Assembly (NCBI GenBank): GCA_001302725.1
Contig: LIZU01000004.1
Span: 1 to 17,744 of the forward strand
Origin: a candidate division Zixibacteria bacterium DG_27
GTDB lineage: Bacteria; Zixibacteria; MSB-5A5; DG-27
Length of the DNA stretch: 17,744 nt
Reading direction: 5' to 3'
Shown in pieces: positions 6,871 through 13,957 of the stretch. How positions within the stretch are numbered: the first letter of the stretch is position 1; each line of letters begins with the position of its first letter. A program made the position numbers and the translations under genes. The notes beneath the pieces were generated by a model. That model saw only the letters and a list, made by a program, of their open reading frames with translations, was not told where the DNA came from and did no database searches.

Positions 6871-7176
6871 ATGCTGGCGAACTTTTCGATAATCCCTCTC
6901 GGAGGTGGAGAAAGCGTCTCCAAATATGTCGCCAAGGTGATCGACATCGTGGATAGAAGCGGTCTGAACTACCAGTTGACATCTATGGGGACTTTGGTGG
7001 AGGGAAATTGGGACGAGGTGATGGGGGTCATAAAGAAGTGCCATAACGTCACCCGCAGGCTGGTGCCGCGGGTCTACACCGTCATCACGATCGACGACCG
7101 CAAGGGAGCAAAGGGGCGGCTGACCGGTAAGGTGAAATCGGTAGAGAGGGTCTTGAAGCGGGAAGTCAGAAAGTAG
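6871..7176 (+). CDS. MTH1187/YqgV family thiamine-binding-like protein
   Basis: This 101-residue protein matches the small MTH1187/YqgV family (thiamine-binding protein domain, formerly DUF77), with a ferredoxin-like alpha/beta fold that in YkoF relatives binds thiamine or its pyrimidine part. Family marks include the start LANFSIIPLGGGESVSKYV, the SGLNYQLTSMGTLVEG block at about 30-45, EVMGVIKKCH at about 49-58, and the R-V-YTVITIDDRKG strand-turn at about 67-79. The AGGAG at 6861-6865 is five bases before ATG. It follows glyA by 28 bases and precedes cutA by 15, so it is probably in the same transcript. The true ligand is not settled by sequence, and no thiamine transporter genes are nearby. 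Confidence 0.86.
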   Translation: MLANFSIIPLGGGESVSKYVAKVIDIVDRSGLNYQLTSMGTLVEGNWDEVMGVIKKCHNVTRRLVPRVYTVITIDDRKGAKGRLTGKVKSVERVLKREVRK

Positions 7177-7191
7177 TTTTTTCACATCCGG

Positions 7192-7518
7192 ATGGAGACG
7201 ACCGACTTCATCGTAGTTCTGGTGACCTCCCCCTCCGAAGAGGAAGCCGAAAGGCTGGCGTCCAGATTGGTGGAGGAAAAACTTGCGGCCTGCATCAACG
7301 TAATGCCGACCACCTCCTTATTTCACTGGGAGGATAGGCTGAGCAGAGAGAATGAGAGGCTCCTGGTTATAAAGACCCGGAATTCTCTCTTCGGCAAGTT
7401 AGAGAAGCGAATCAAAGAACTTCACAGCTACGAGATTCCTGAAATAATTGCTCTACCGGTCGTCGCCGGTTCTGAAGAGTATCTCGGTTGGCTAGCAGAG
7501 AACGTATCGGAAGGATAA
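7192..7518 (+). CDS. cutA: CutA1 divalent-cation tolerance protein
   Basis: This 108-residue protein is a typical CutA1, a small very stable trimer with a ferredoxin-like fold similar to PII signalling proteins. It was named for copper tolerance in E. coli, though its molecular function remains unclear. The sequence shows VLVTSPSEEEAERLASRLVEE at about 9-29 (shown by its ends), LAACINVMP at about 31-39, the W46 region, VIKTRNSLF at about 59-67, and ELHSYEIPEIIALP at about 75-88, all diagnostic. The start ATG has only a weak purine patch upstream. The stop codon TAA shares its last base with the ATG of the next gene, so translation of the two is coupled. Confidence 0.93.
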   Translation: METTDFIVVLVTSPSEEEAERLASRLVEEKLAACINVMPTTSLFHWEDRLSRENERLLVIKTRNSLFGKLEKRIKELHSYEIPEIIALPVVAGSEEYLGWLAENVSEG

Positions 7519-7937
7519 TGCAGACGAAAAAGATCGCAGACGGCTTCGTGGTGAAGCTCGACAAGGGAGAACAGTTGGTCGACTCCCTGCTTAAATTCGC
7601 CCGGCAGGAAAAGGTCGACTCCGGCAGCGTCACCGGAATCGGCGCCGTCACCAACGTCACCCTGGGCTACTTCGACCGCGAGCAAAAGAAATATCTGCAG
7701 AGGGAATTCGAGGAGGTTTACGAGCTCGTCAGTCTCTCGGGCAGCATCGCCACCATCAACTACCAGCCGATCTTACACCTTCATATTGCCATCTCGGATA
7801 GGAACTACAACCTCTATGCCGGACATCTTTTCTCCGCCGAGGTGGCGGCCACCGCGGAGATATTCGTAAGGGCGTATCCCGAACCACTTTTGAGGAAAAA
7901 GGACCCGGAGTTCGGCTTGAACCTTTTGGATCTGTGA
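7518..7937 (+). CDS. PPC/DUF296 domain protein
   Basis: This 139-residue protein is a single PPC (DUF296) domain, the unit also found at the C-terminus of plant AT-hook proteins; bacterial stand-alone members form trimers of uncertain role, and some are annotated as DNA-binding. The probable metal site is visible: HLH (H87, H89) in PILHLHIAISD and H103 in AGHL. GSVTGIGAVTNVTLGYFD near residues 37-53 matches the conserved N-terminal block. The start at 7518 is chosen over an in-frame codon 30 bases upstream because GGAAGG at 7509-7514 lies just before it and TAATG overlaps the cutA stop. The stop overlaps the GTG start of the next gene by four bases, so cutA, this gene and the SAM enzyme are translationally chained. 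Confidence 0.88.
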   Translation: MQTKKIADGFVVKLDKGEQLVDSLLKFARQEKVDSGSVTGIGAVTNVTLGYFDREQKKYLQREFEEVYELVSLSGSIATINYQPILHLHIAISDRNYNLYAGHLFSAEVAATAEIFVRAYPEPLLRKKDPEFGLNLLDL

Positions 7938-8731
7938 GCAAAAAGAAGAGTCTGATCACCCTCCTGACCGATTTCGGAGATATGGATAGCTACCTGGCGG
8001 AGATAAAGGGAGTCATCCTCTCTATCAATCCCGAAGCAGAGATCGTAGAGGCCACCCGCAAGGTAGAAGCGGGCAATATCCGCCAGGGGGCGTATCTCTT
8101 GGGGAGGTATTTCAAGTACTATCCGGAGGGGACAATCCATCTGGCGGTGGTGGATCCCGGGGTCGGGAGCAGAAGATCTCCGATTCTTCTGGAGACCAAG
8201 GGGTATTTCTTCGCTGGCCCCGACAACGGGGTTTTCTCTTATGTTCTGGAGGAGGAGAAGGCGGAATTGGCAATCAAGTTAACCAACAGCGAGTATCAGC
8301 TTCTCTCCGCTTCTCGGACCTTTGATGGAAGAGACATTTTTGCGCCGACAGCGGCGTATCTCTCCTTGGGCATCGACCCCCGGGAGTTCGGCCCCGAACT
8401 TGAGGAAATCGAGACTTTCAAAATCCCGAAGCCGGAGATGAGGGGAGAACAGATCGAAGGCGAAATCGTCCATATCGACCACTTCGGTAATGTGGTAACG
8501 AATATCCCCCTGGAGTTGCTCAGCGAGGTCGGGCGTTTTGTCACCATGAACGTTAAGGGGAGAGCAATAAACAAGCTTGTAACGTCATATAAAGACGGGA
8601 AGGACTACGAGTTCTTCGTGATAACAGGGAGCGGGGGCACCCTGGAGATCTCGAGTTTCGGGAAAGATGCCGCCGGGGGACTCGACGTTTCCCCCGGGGA
8701 CAAGGTTTACCTGACAACTGTGAAGACCTGA
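7934..8731 (+). CDS. SAM hydroxide adenosyltransferase (DUF62) family protein, altered triad
   Basis: This 265-residue protein belongs to the DUF62 family, which hydrolyses S-adenosylmethionine to adenosine and methionine and is related to the fluorinase and chlorinase. The N-terminal domain has LLTDFGDMDSYLAEIKG at 10-26, VVDPGVGSRR at 72-81, AGPDNGVFSYV at 94-104 and TFDGRDIFAP at 129-138; the C-terminal beta-barrel contains IDHFGNVVTN and a final SPGDKVYL. The family's conserved Asp-Arg-His triad is here D74, R81, but D131 at the histidine position (usual motif TFHGRD; codon GAT instead of CAT). This may lower or change activity. The start is GTG in a GTGA overlap with the upstream stop. 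The halogenases also depart from the hydrolase triad, but nothing else here suggests one. Confidence 0.9.
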   Translation: MSKKKSLITLLTDFGDMDSYLAEIKGVILSINPEAEIVEATRKVEAGNIRQGAYLLGRYFKYYPEGTIHLAVVDPGVGSRRSPILLETKGYFFAGPDNGVFSYVLEEEKAELAIKLTNSEYQLLSASRTFDGRDIFAPTAAYLSLGIDPREFGPELEEIETFKIPKPEMRGEQIEGEIVHIDHFGNVVTNIPLELLSEVGRFVTMNVKGRAINKLVTSYKDGKDYEFFVITGSGGTLEISSFGKDAAGGLDVSPGDKVYLTTVKT

Positions 8732-8761
8732 ATGATCTTTAACCGATGAGGGCAACCTACT

Positions 8762-9313
8762 GTGACTGATGACCGTCATCTACATCCCGCTCTGACGTCA
8801 AAAGAAGGCAAGCTGTCCAAAACCGGCCCCAGGCCGCGCCCCGGCTGGGATCAGTATTTCACGATGATGGCCTACTTAGCCTCTACCCGTTCCACCTGCC
8901 TGCGGAGGCAGGTGGGGGCAGTCATCGTCAAGGACAAAAGGCTGCTGGCGACCGGATATAACGGCGCCCCCAAGGGGTTGCCGCACTGTCTGGAGATCGG
9001 CTGCCTGCGGGAGGAATTGCAGGTACCTGCCGGGGAGAAACACGAGCTCTGTCGAGCCACCCACGCCGAGCAGAATGCCATCGCCCAGGCGGCCTCCTTC
9101 GGTGTCTCTGTGGAGGGGGCAACTCTTTACACCACCTGTCAGCCCTGCAGCCTCTGCGCCAAGCTCTTGATCAACTCCGGAATTACGGCTATCAAAAACT
9201 GCGGCGGCTATCCCGACCAGATGGCCCAAGAGATGCTCTCCCAGGCGGGGATTAGAGTGGAGAAAATCGAGCTGGATAGAGATTGGTTCAAAAAGATTTT
9301 CGAGGCAAGGTAA
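8762..9313 (+). CDS. deoxycytidylate (dCMP) deaminase
   Basis: This 183-residue zinc enzyme deaminates dCMP to dUMP, the substrate of thymidylate synthase; the Bacillus homologue is called ComEB. The catalytic zinc site is THAEQNAI (H101, E103) and PCSLC (C129, C132). A second cysteine/histidine set (H75, C76, C81, C97) resembles the structural zinc site of phage T4-type dCMP deaminases. STCLRRQVGAVIVKDKRLLATGYNG at about 44-68 is a family hallmark. The GTG start is preferred because the conserved WDQYF (residues 29-33) lies upstream of the first in-frame ATG codons (residues 35-36), and a GAGG at 8748-8751 is about ten bases before it. The first 28 residues are a basic extension not usual for the family. 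It is one base before nrdR, so DNA-precursor synthesis and its regulator are co-translated. Confidence 0.93.
   Translation: MTDDRHLHPALTSKEGKLSKTGPRPRPGWDQYFTMMAYLASTRSTCLRRQVGAVIVKDKRLLATGYNGAPKGLPHCLEIGCLREELQVPAGEKHELCRATHAEQNAIAQAASFGVSVEGATLYTTCQPCSLCAKLLINSGITAIKNCGGYPDQMAQEMLSQAGIRVEKIELDRDWFKKIFEAR
8892..8915. repeat. perfect inverted repeat inside the dCMP deaminase gene
   Basis: CCACCTGCC (8892-8900) and GGCAGGTGG (8907-8915) are exact complements around a 6-base loop. The segment encodes conserved residues of the TCLRRQVG block, so the protein fixes much of the sequence, but the exact 9-bp symmetry depends on codon choice. Confidence 0.5.
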
Positions 9314-9314
9314 G

Positions 9315-10070
9315 ATGAAATGCCCTTTCTGCGGAAGTCTGGACGATAAGGTGGTCGATTCCCGTCCCACCGAGGACGGCAAGGCCACCCGGAGAAGACG
9401 ACGGTGTCTCTCCTGTGAGGAGAAATTCACCACCTACGAATACATCGAGAAGATCCCCCTGATGATAAAGAAATCCGATCACACTCTGGAGGCGTACGAC
9501 CGCGGCAAGCTCTCGGATGGTATTATCCTCGCCTGCAAGAAGCGTCCGGTGAGCCGCCAGAGGTTGGAGGCCTTGGTCGACGAGGTCGAAAGCGACCTTT
9601 TCAACCTCTCCCGGGAGGAGGTCTCCTCCAGGGAGATCGGCGATCTGGTCTTGGAGAAACTGAAGGAGATCGATGAGGTCGCCTACGTCCGATTCGCCTC
9701 CGTCTATAAGGATTTCAAAAACAAGGATCAGTTCCTGCACGAATTGAAGAGCCTACCCTCCTCCCTACAGGTGGTGAAAGCCAACGGCCGAGTGGAACCC
9801 TTCGAGAGGCGAAAGCTCCTGCACGGGATAGAGCTTGCCTGCAACAAACGTCCCGTCACCAAAAGAAGGATGGAGGCCATCGCCGACGGCATCTTCAGAG
9901 AGCTCGACAAAAAAGGCGTAAGGGAGATCACCTCCAGCCAGCTGGGGGAAATGGTGATGGAGCGCTTAAAGAAGCTGGATGCGGTCGCCTACGTCCGCTT
10001 CGCCTCCGTCTATCGCAAGTTCAAGGAACCGGAGGAGTTCCGCCAAGAGTTAGAGGGGCTGGAAAAGTAA
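9315..10070 (+). CDS. nrdR: NrdR transcriptional regulator with two ATP-cone domains
   Basis: NrdR represses ribonucleotide reductase genes according to the nucleotide (ATP/dATP) bound by its ATP-cone. This protein has the standard zinc ribbon (C3, C6, C31, C34, with RRRRR at 26-30 before the second pair) and FTTYEYIE, then an ATP-cone at about 48-141, a short linker, and a second complete ATP-cone at about 151-242. Ordinary NrdR is about 150-160 residues with one cone; this one has 251. The cones repeat with a 102-residue period: VAYVRFASVY occurs at 122-131 and 224-233. The second keeps the usual VVKANGRVEPFERRKL nucleotide loop, while the first reads IKKSDHTLEAYDRGKL, lacking the turn glycine, so the two may bind differently. 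The start follows the dCMP deaminase stop by one base with AAGG just upstream. No NrdR box or reductase gene is in the window. Confidence 0.94.
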   Translation: MKCPFCGSLDDKVVDSRPTEDGKATRRRRRCLSCEEKFTTYEYIEKIPLMIKKSDHTLEAYDRGKLSDGIILACKKRPVSRQRLEALVDEVESDLFNLSREEVSSREIGDLVLEKLKEIDEVAYVRFASVYKDFKNKDQFLHELKSLPSSLQVVKANGRVEPFERRKLLHGIELACNKRPVTKRRMEAIADGIFRELDKKGVREITSSQLGEMVMERLKKLDAVAYVRFASVYRKFKEPEEFRQELEGLEK

Positions 10071-10101
10071 CCGAGCTAAGATTTCCCCTCTCACGCCTCA
10101 G

Positions 10102-10839
10102 ATGGAGAAGAAAAAAACTGAGCCGATGTCCTTTCTGGACCACTTGGAGGAGCTTCGCTTCAGGATCATAAAGTGTCTGGCATCGATACTGATCTTTTCA
10201 ATCGCAGCTTACATTTTCTCCGACCAGATTTACACGATTCTTCAGATACCCCTTTACAAAGCAGTACCGGATATTAAGCTCCACTATTTCAAGGTCACCG
10301 AGGGGTTCACCATTAGGGTCAAGATGTCTCTTTTGGCGGGGATGATTGTGTCGGTGCCGGTGATACTGTATCAGATCTGGCAGTTTGTGGTTCCGGGGCT
10401 TTACGAGCGGGAGAAGAGAATGGTAGTGCCGGTGGTGGCCGCCGGCAGCATCTTTTTTCTCCTCGGGGCTATCTTCTGTTTTTTTGTGGTGTTACCGCGA
10501 GCGATAGCTTTCTTAAGCAATGTCGCCTTCGAGGGGCTGGAACCGACCTGGATGATTCAGGAGTATTTCAGCTTCATGATGCGGATGATCTTGGCCTTCG
10601 GGGTGGCCTTTGAGTTGCCGATAGTCTGCTTTTTTCTGGGACAGTTAGGGATAATCAACTCCAAACTTATGGCCAAGGGGAGACGATACGCCCTGGTTGC
10701 AATTGTGATCTTGGCGGCCATTATCACCCCCCCGGACGTCTTTTCCCAGGTGGTGTTGGCTCTGCCGGTCTATCTGTTGTATGAGTTGAGCATCCTGGTG
10801 GTGAAGCTCACCGGCCGGAAATCGCGGGGAATGATCTGA
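10102..10839 (+). CDS. tatC: Sec-independent protein translocase TatC
   Basis: TatC is the inner-membrane receptor of the twin-arginine pathway, which exports folded proteins. This 245-residue protein shows the cytoplasmic N-terminal MSFLDHLEELR at 9-19, six hydrophobic segments (about 21-42, 76-97, 108-131, 157-180, 196-211, 214-235), and the signal-recognition loop QFVVPGLYEREKR at 94-106 with F95 and E104 matching E. coli F94 and E103. FGVAFELPI carries E171, matching the conserved intramembrane glutamate, and RRYALV...TPPD is followed by LYELS near the C-terminus. The length is normal. TatA/TatB are not in this window. The upstream Shine-Dalgarno is weak; the 31-base gap from nrdR suggests read-through from the operon. 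Confidence 0.97.
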   Translation: MEKKKTEPMSFLDHLEELRFRIIKCLASILIFSIAAYIFSDQIYTILQIPLYKAVPDIKLHYFKVTEGFTIRVKMSLLAGMIVSVPVILYQIWQFVVPGLYEREKRMVVPVVAAGSIFFLLGAIFCFFVVLPRAIAFLSNVAFEGLEPTWMIQEYFSFMMRMILAFGVAFELPIVCFFLGQLGIINSKLMAKGRRYALVAIVILAAIITPPDVFSQVVLALPVYLLYELSILVVKLTGRKSRGMI

Positions 10840-10914
10840 AGTCCCCTGACGGAATCATTGACAAGACAGTCTGGAAGCTTATAATTTGCACCATATTTCT
10901 CTCGATTGAGAATC

Positions 10915-11841
10915 ATGAAAGAAGGTAAATTCAAAGATTGGCTGGCTGCCCCTAGGCTTCCGTTTTTGACGGCGAGCACTGTTCCGGTGATCTTCGGCAC
11001 CGCCCTGGCGTGGCAGCGGACCGGGCAATTCAATCCCCTCTATTTCTTGTTGACGCTGGTCGGGGTCTGCCTGGCTCAAATGGGCGCAAATATGGCCAAC
11101 GATTATTACGACCACAAGACCACCGATGATGACATAAACAAAAATCCGACCCCCTTCTCCGGCGGGAGCCGGGTGATTCAGGAGGGGAAGATCAAAGCGG
11201 CCAGCATCCTTAAGGCTTCCTTTCTCTGCTACGGACTGGGGGCGATAATCGCCCTTTATCTGAACAGCGTCACCCCCGGGAATCTCGTTTTAATCCTGGC
11301 TCTGGTCGGATTTCTCTCCGGTTTCCTCTACACCGCCACCCCGGTGATGTTCGGTTATCGAGGCTTTGGCGAGCCGCTCTTGGGATTGAATTTCGGGACC
11401 CTCACGGTGATTGGCACCTACTACGTCCAAACCTTCAGGTTCGATTGGGAGGTCTTCTGGATCTCTTGGCCGATCTCGTTTCTGATCGTGGCGGTCTTGT
11501 ATATCAACCAGTTTCCCGACTACGAACCTGACAAAGCTGTGAACAAGCGACATTGGGTGGTGCGTCTGGGGAGAAAGAAGGCCACTTACGGATACTACGC
11601 TTTGATATTCGGCAGCTACCTGTGGGTGATCGTCACCGTCATCATCGGCATTCTGACCCCATTTGCCCTCATAGTCCTCGTAACCCTTCCAAAGGCCTTG
11701 AGTGCCAGCAGGATTTTGCGGAGAAGCTACGATAAGATCCTGGAACTGATTCCCGCCAATGCCGCCACCATACAGATGCACTTACTGATCGGGTTGCTCT
11801 TGTCCCTGGCTTGTGTCGTCGGGGGGCTGGTCAAAACCTAA
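10915..11841 (+). CDS. UbiA-family prenyltransferase, probably MenA-like
   Basis: This 308-residue membrane enzyme belongs to the UbiA superfamily, which attaches a polyprenyl chain to an aromatic acceptor. The first Asp-rich motif is NDYYDHKTTDDD at 62-73 (D63, D66) and the second is QFPDYEPDKAVNKRH at 199-213 (D202, D206); they bind Mg2+-diphosphate. About eight to nine hydrophobic segments are visible. The pattern of GANMANDYYD and GGSRVIQEGKI resembles 1,4-dihydroxy-2-naphthoate polyprenyltransferase (menaquinone synthesis) more than 4-hydroxybenzoate transferases, but the acceptor is not proven and no other men genes are present. The ATG at 10915 is preferred over an in-frame TTG nine bases upstream, which lacks any ribosome site. 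The stop codon overlaps the stop of the convergent GGDDF gene. Confidence 0.87.
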   Translation: MKEGKFKDWLAAPRLPFLTASTVPVIFGTALAWQRTGQFNPLYFLLTLVGVCLAQMGANMANDYYDHKTTDDDINKNPTPFSGGSRVIQEGKIKAASILKASFLCYGLGAIIALYLNSVTPGNLVLILALVGFLSGFLYTATPVMFGYRGFGEPLLGLNFGTLTVIGTYYVQTFRFDWEVFWISWPISFLIVAVLYINQFPDYEPDKAVNKRHWVVRLGRKKATYGYYALIFGSYLWVIVTVIIGILTPFALIVLVTLPKALSASRILRRSYDKILELIPANAATIQMHLLIGLLLSLACVVGGLVKT

Positions 11842-12764
11842 TACGTCTTTCTCCTCTCCACCCCAAAGTTGGAGCCCGGCTTGGTCTTTAAGTATTTTTT
11901 CAAGTCCGCCAGCATGTGGGAGAGCTCCCCGATGTGGGAAAAGGAGGTTTCGTCACTATTGACGACCGCGATCGTTAGCGTCAGAAGCGGGAACTGCTCC
12001 AGAATCCCTCGGCGATTTAACACTTCAATATAGCCCCGCTTGAGATCCTCCGATTGGTAATGAGTCGCCACCAGGCGGTCGAAGGTGGCGAGGATGTTCT
12101 CGCAGATCGGCTCGAACTCCCCCGGCCCCACCACGAAGATGAAATCGTCCCCCCCGATATGTCCCACAAACCCGTGCGGAGCCAAATCCCTGACTGTGTC
12201 CCTGACGATCTGGGCCGTCATTTTGATGACCTTGTCTCCATAAGAGTATCCGTAGTAGTCATTGTAAGCTTTGAAATTGTCTAAATCGGCGTAGCAGGTT
12301 GCAAATCCCTCCCCGGCTTTCAGCCTCCGGGTGATGTCGGCCTCGATGGCGAAGTTGCCCGGCAATCGGCTGGAGGGATTGACCCCCAAATCCCTCCTGC
12401 TGCGGTTCATTGCCGCCTGCAGCCGGGTCTGGACGATTCCGCGGTCCCAATCGCCGCTGATGAGATCGTCCACCCCGCAAGCAAATCCCTCCATGACGGT
12501 CTCCTTTTTGGGGGAGGGGATATAGAGCACCAGCGGCACCAGCTGTAAGGTCGGGTGCATCTTCGCGGCCTCTATGACCGCCAACAGAGCGGTGCACTCC
12601 TGGTTACAGGCGGTCACGACCAGGTCGAGATTCAGCCTGCGATGGAGCTCGAGCAACGACGGCAGGCCTTCGAAGCAGTGAAGAAGGTGCTCCTCGGGGG
12701 GGAAGGCCTCCTTCAGTCTCTCCTCGATATCGATCTCTCTCTGACAGAGGGCGACATTCAGCAT
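11838..12764 (-). CDS. GGDEF-type protein (GGDDF) with receiver-like N-terminus
   Basis: This 308-residue cytoplasmic protein has an alpha/beta receiver-like part at about 1-125 and a GGDEF domain at about 139-300, the diguanylate cyclase fold. CYADLDNFKAYNDYYGYSYGD lies at 157-177 (metal-binding aspartate D160 or D162, and the guanine-contacting N168 and D177). The signature reads HIGGDDF (GGDDF at 204-208), so the usual glutamate is aspartate. No RxxD inhibition site is seen just upstream of it. In the receiver part the aspartate that would be phosphorylated is not evident (DLVVTAC where LLD is expected), so it is probably not a standard response regulator. The ATG at 12764 is preferred: it overlaps the xerD stop as TGATG, with AGGAG nine bases upstream; a GTG three bases earlier is possible. 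Activity is uncertain, as GGDDF proteins may be cyclases or sensors. Confidence 0.88.
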   Translation of the reverse strand: MLNVALCQREIDIEERLKEAFPPEEHLLHCFEGLPSLLELHRRLNLDLVVTACNQECTALLAVIEAAKMHPTLQLVPLVLYIPSPKKETVMEGFACGVDDLISGDWDRGIVQTRLQAAMNRSRRDLGVNPSSRLPGNFAIEADITRRLKAGEGFATCYADLDNFKAYNDYYGYSYGDKVIKMTAQIVRDTVRDLAPHGFVGHIGGDDFIFVVGPGEFEPICENILATFDRLVATHYQSEDLKRGYIEVLNRRGILEQFPLLTLTIAVVNSDETSFSHIGELSHMLADLKKYLKTKPGSNFGVERRKTY

Positions 12765-13702
12765 CACTTCCGTCTCCTGCGGTAGTCTGTTTCTCTGGGG
12801 TGGAAGGTGCGATGGACCTCTTTGAGGTATTCTCTATCGAGGTGAGTGTAAATCTCGGTGGTGGATATGTCTTCGTGTCCCAGCATCTCCTGCACCGTTC
12901 GCAGGTCTGCACCCCCCTCTAAAAGATGAGTGGCGAAGGAGTGCCTCAAGGTGTGGGGATGAACGTTCTTTCCAATTTTCGCCATGGAGGCGTATTTTTT
13001 GACGATGTTGAAGAGCCCCATGCGGGTGAATTTGCCCCCCCGGCGATTCAGAAACAGAAACTCGCTCCTTCGACCTCGGAGCAGAAGCGGTCTGGATTCC
13101 GAGAGGTATCTTTCGATCTGCCTTAAGCAAGATTTTCCTGCCGGCACCAGTCTCTCCTTGGAGCCCTTGCCGAAAAAGCGGATAAACTCGATCTCGGGGA
13201 ATAGGTCCTCGGTGGTGAGATTCGCTACCTCCGATATGCGAGCGCCGGTGGCGTAAAGGGTCTCGAGAACAGCTCGGTCCCTGAGGCCGTACTTTTCCCT
13301 CAGATTCGGCTTGCTTAAGATTTCTATGACTTCCTCGACGGTCAATATGCCCGGGGGTTTGCGGACAATTGTGGGGGAGGCGACCTCCGAGAAGGGATAG
13401 GCGTCCAAGGCGCTCTCCGACACCAGGAACCTGTATAAGGACTTTATTGCCGAGAGCGCCTGAGCGATGCTCGCCGGAGACAGACCTTCACGATAGAGGT
13501 AGGTCAAAAAGGAGGTCAAATCCTGGGGCCCCGCCTGCTTGGGCCCCTTGCCTCGATGAGTCTCTAAGAAGAGGGAAAAACGGGAACAGGACTTGAGGTA
13601 GGCAAGAGCGGTATTTGCGGAGACTCCCCTCTCTAAGAGTAAGAAGTCCTGGAACTGTTTGAGTATTTCGCTCTGAGGGGCGAGGGTTGTTACCTCCGAC
13701 AT
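12764..13702 (-). CDS. xerD: tyrosine recombinase XerD
   Basis: XerC/XerD recombinases resolve chromosome dimers at dif. This 312-residue protein has the N-terminal SAM-like DNA-binding domain (about 10-95) and the catalytic domain with all conserved residues: R155 in TGARISE, K182 in GKGSKERLVP, H250 and R253 in HPHTLRHSFATHLLEGG, H276 in MLGHEDIS and the nucleophile Y285 in TTEIYTHL. The C-terminal LKEVHRTFHPR favours XerD over XerC. It looks like the housekeeping enzyme rather than a phage integrase because of its length, the absence of phage genes and the close family match. A GGTGAT precedes the ATG by about five bases, and a strong promoter lies 30-58 bases upstream of the start. It shares a transcript with the GGDDF gene. 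Confidence 0.94.
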   Translation of the reverse strand: MSEVTTLAPQSEILKQFQDFLLLERGVSANTALAYLKSCSRFSLFLETHRGKGPKQAGPQDLTSFLTYLYREGLSPASIAQALSAIKSLYRFLVSESALDAYPFSEVASPTIVRKPPGILTVEEVIEILSKPNLREKYGLRDRAVLETLYATGARISEVANLTTEDLFPEIEFIRFFGKGSKERLVPAGKSCLRQIERYLSESRPLLLRGRRSEFLFLNRRGGKFTRMGLFNIVKKYASMAKIGKNVHPHTLRHSFATHLLEGGADLRTVQEMLGHEDISTTEIYTHLDREYLKEVHRTFHPRETDYRRRRK

Positions 13703-13731
13703 TCAGATCACCGCTTTCGACAGCCTTGCAT

Positions 13732-13760
13732 ATCATAACGACAACTCCTCCGTTTGTCAA
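13732..13760 (-). promoter_or_regulatory. sigma70-type promoter of xerD
   Basis: On the minus strand TTGACA (13760-13755) and TATGAT (13737-13732) are separated by exactly 17 bases: a perfect -35 and a 5-of-6 -10. An AT-rich stretch lies just upstream. The expected transcript would start about 20-25 bases before the xerD ATG. Confidence 0.78.
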
Positions 13761-13817
13761 AATAAAAATGCCGGCCTCGGGAAGAGACGATGCTCCCTAG
13801 CCGAAAGAGGAGAGCAA

Positions 13818-13833
13818 GGCAACCACGGTTGCC
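13818..13833. repeat. short perfect hairpin
   Basis: GGCAACC and GGTTGCC pair across a 2-base centre (or 6 bp around a 4-base loop). No T-run follows. It lies downstream of the secreted protein terminator and upstream of the xerD promoter on the minus strand. Confidence 0.4.
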
Positions 13834-13957
13834 CGGACCCAGGCGGTTCGGGCAGTCGCAATTGCCCCACGCAAAGACAGAGGCGGCGTTAGAACTGGAG
13901 CGAAAAGAATCTGCGAACTTGTTGCCTTTTGAGGAGCCGATTGGGGGGACTTTCTGG

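Noticed and set aside
7934..8731. Possible fluorinase or chlorinase
   Set aside because: The hydrolase family marks D74, R81, DPGVG and PDNG remain; only the histidine differs, and no halometabolite genes are nearby. It is kept as a variant hydrolase-family protein.
12764..13702. Phage or island integrase
   Set aside because: Length, XerD-type C-terminus and lack of attachment sites, tRNA or phage genes support housekeeping XerD.
13834..13870. tRNA-like T-arm sequence (GGTTCG)
   Set aside because: No acceptor, D-arm or anticodon arm can be assembled around it; it is part of a simple hairpin.
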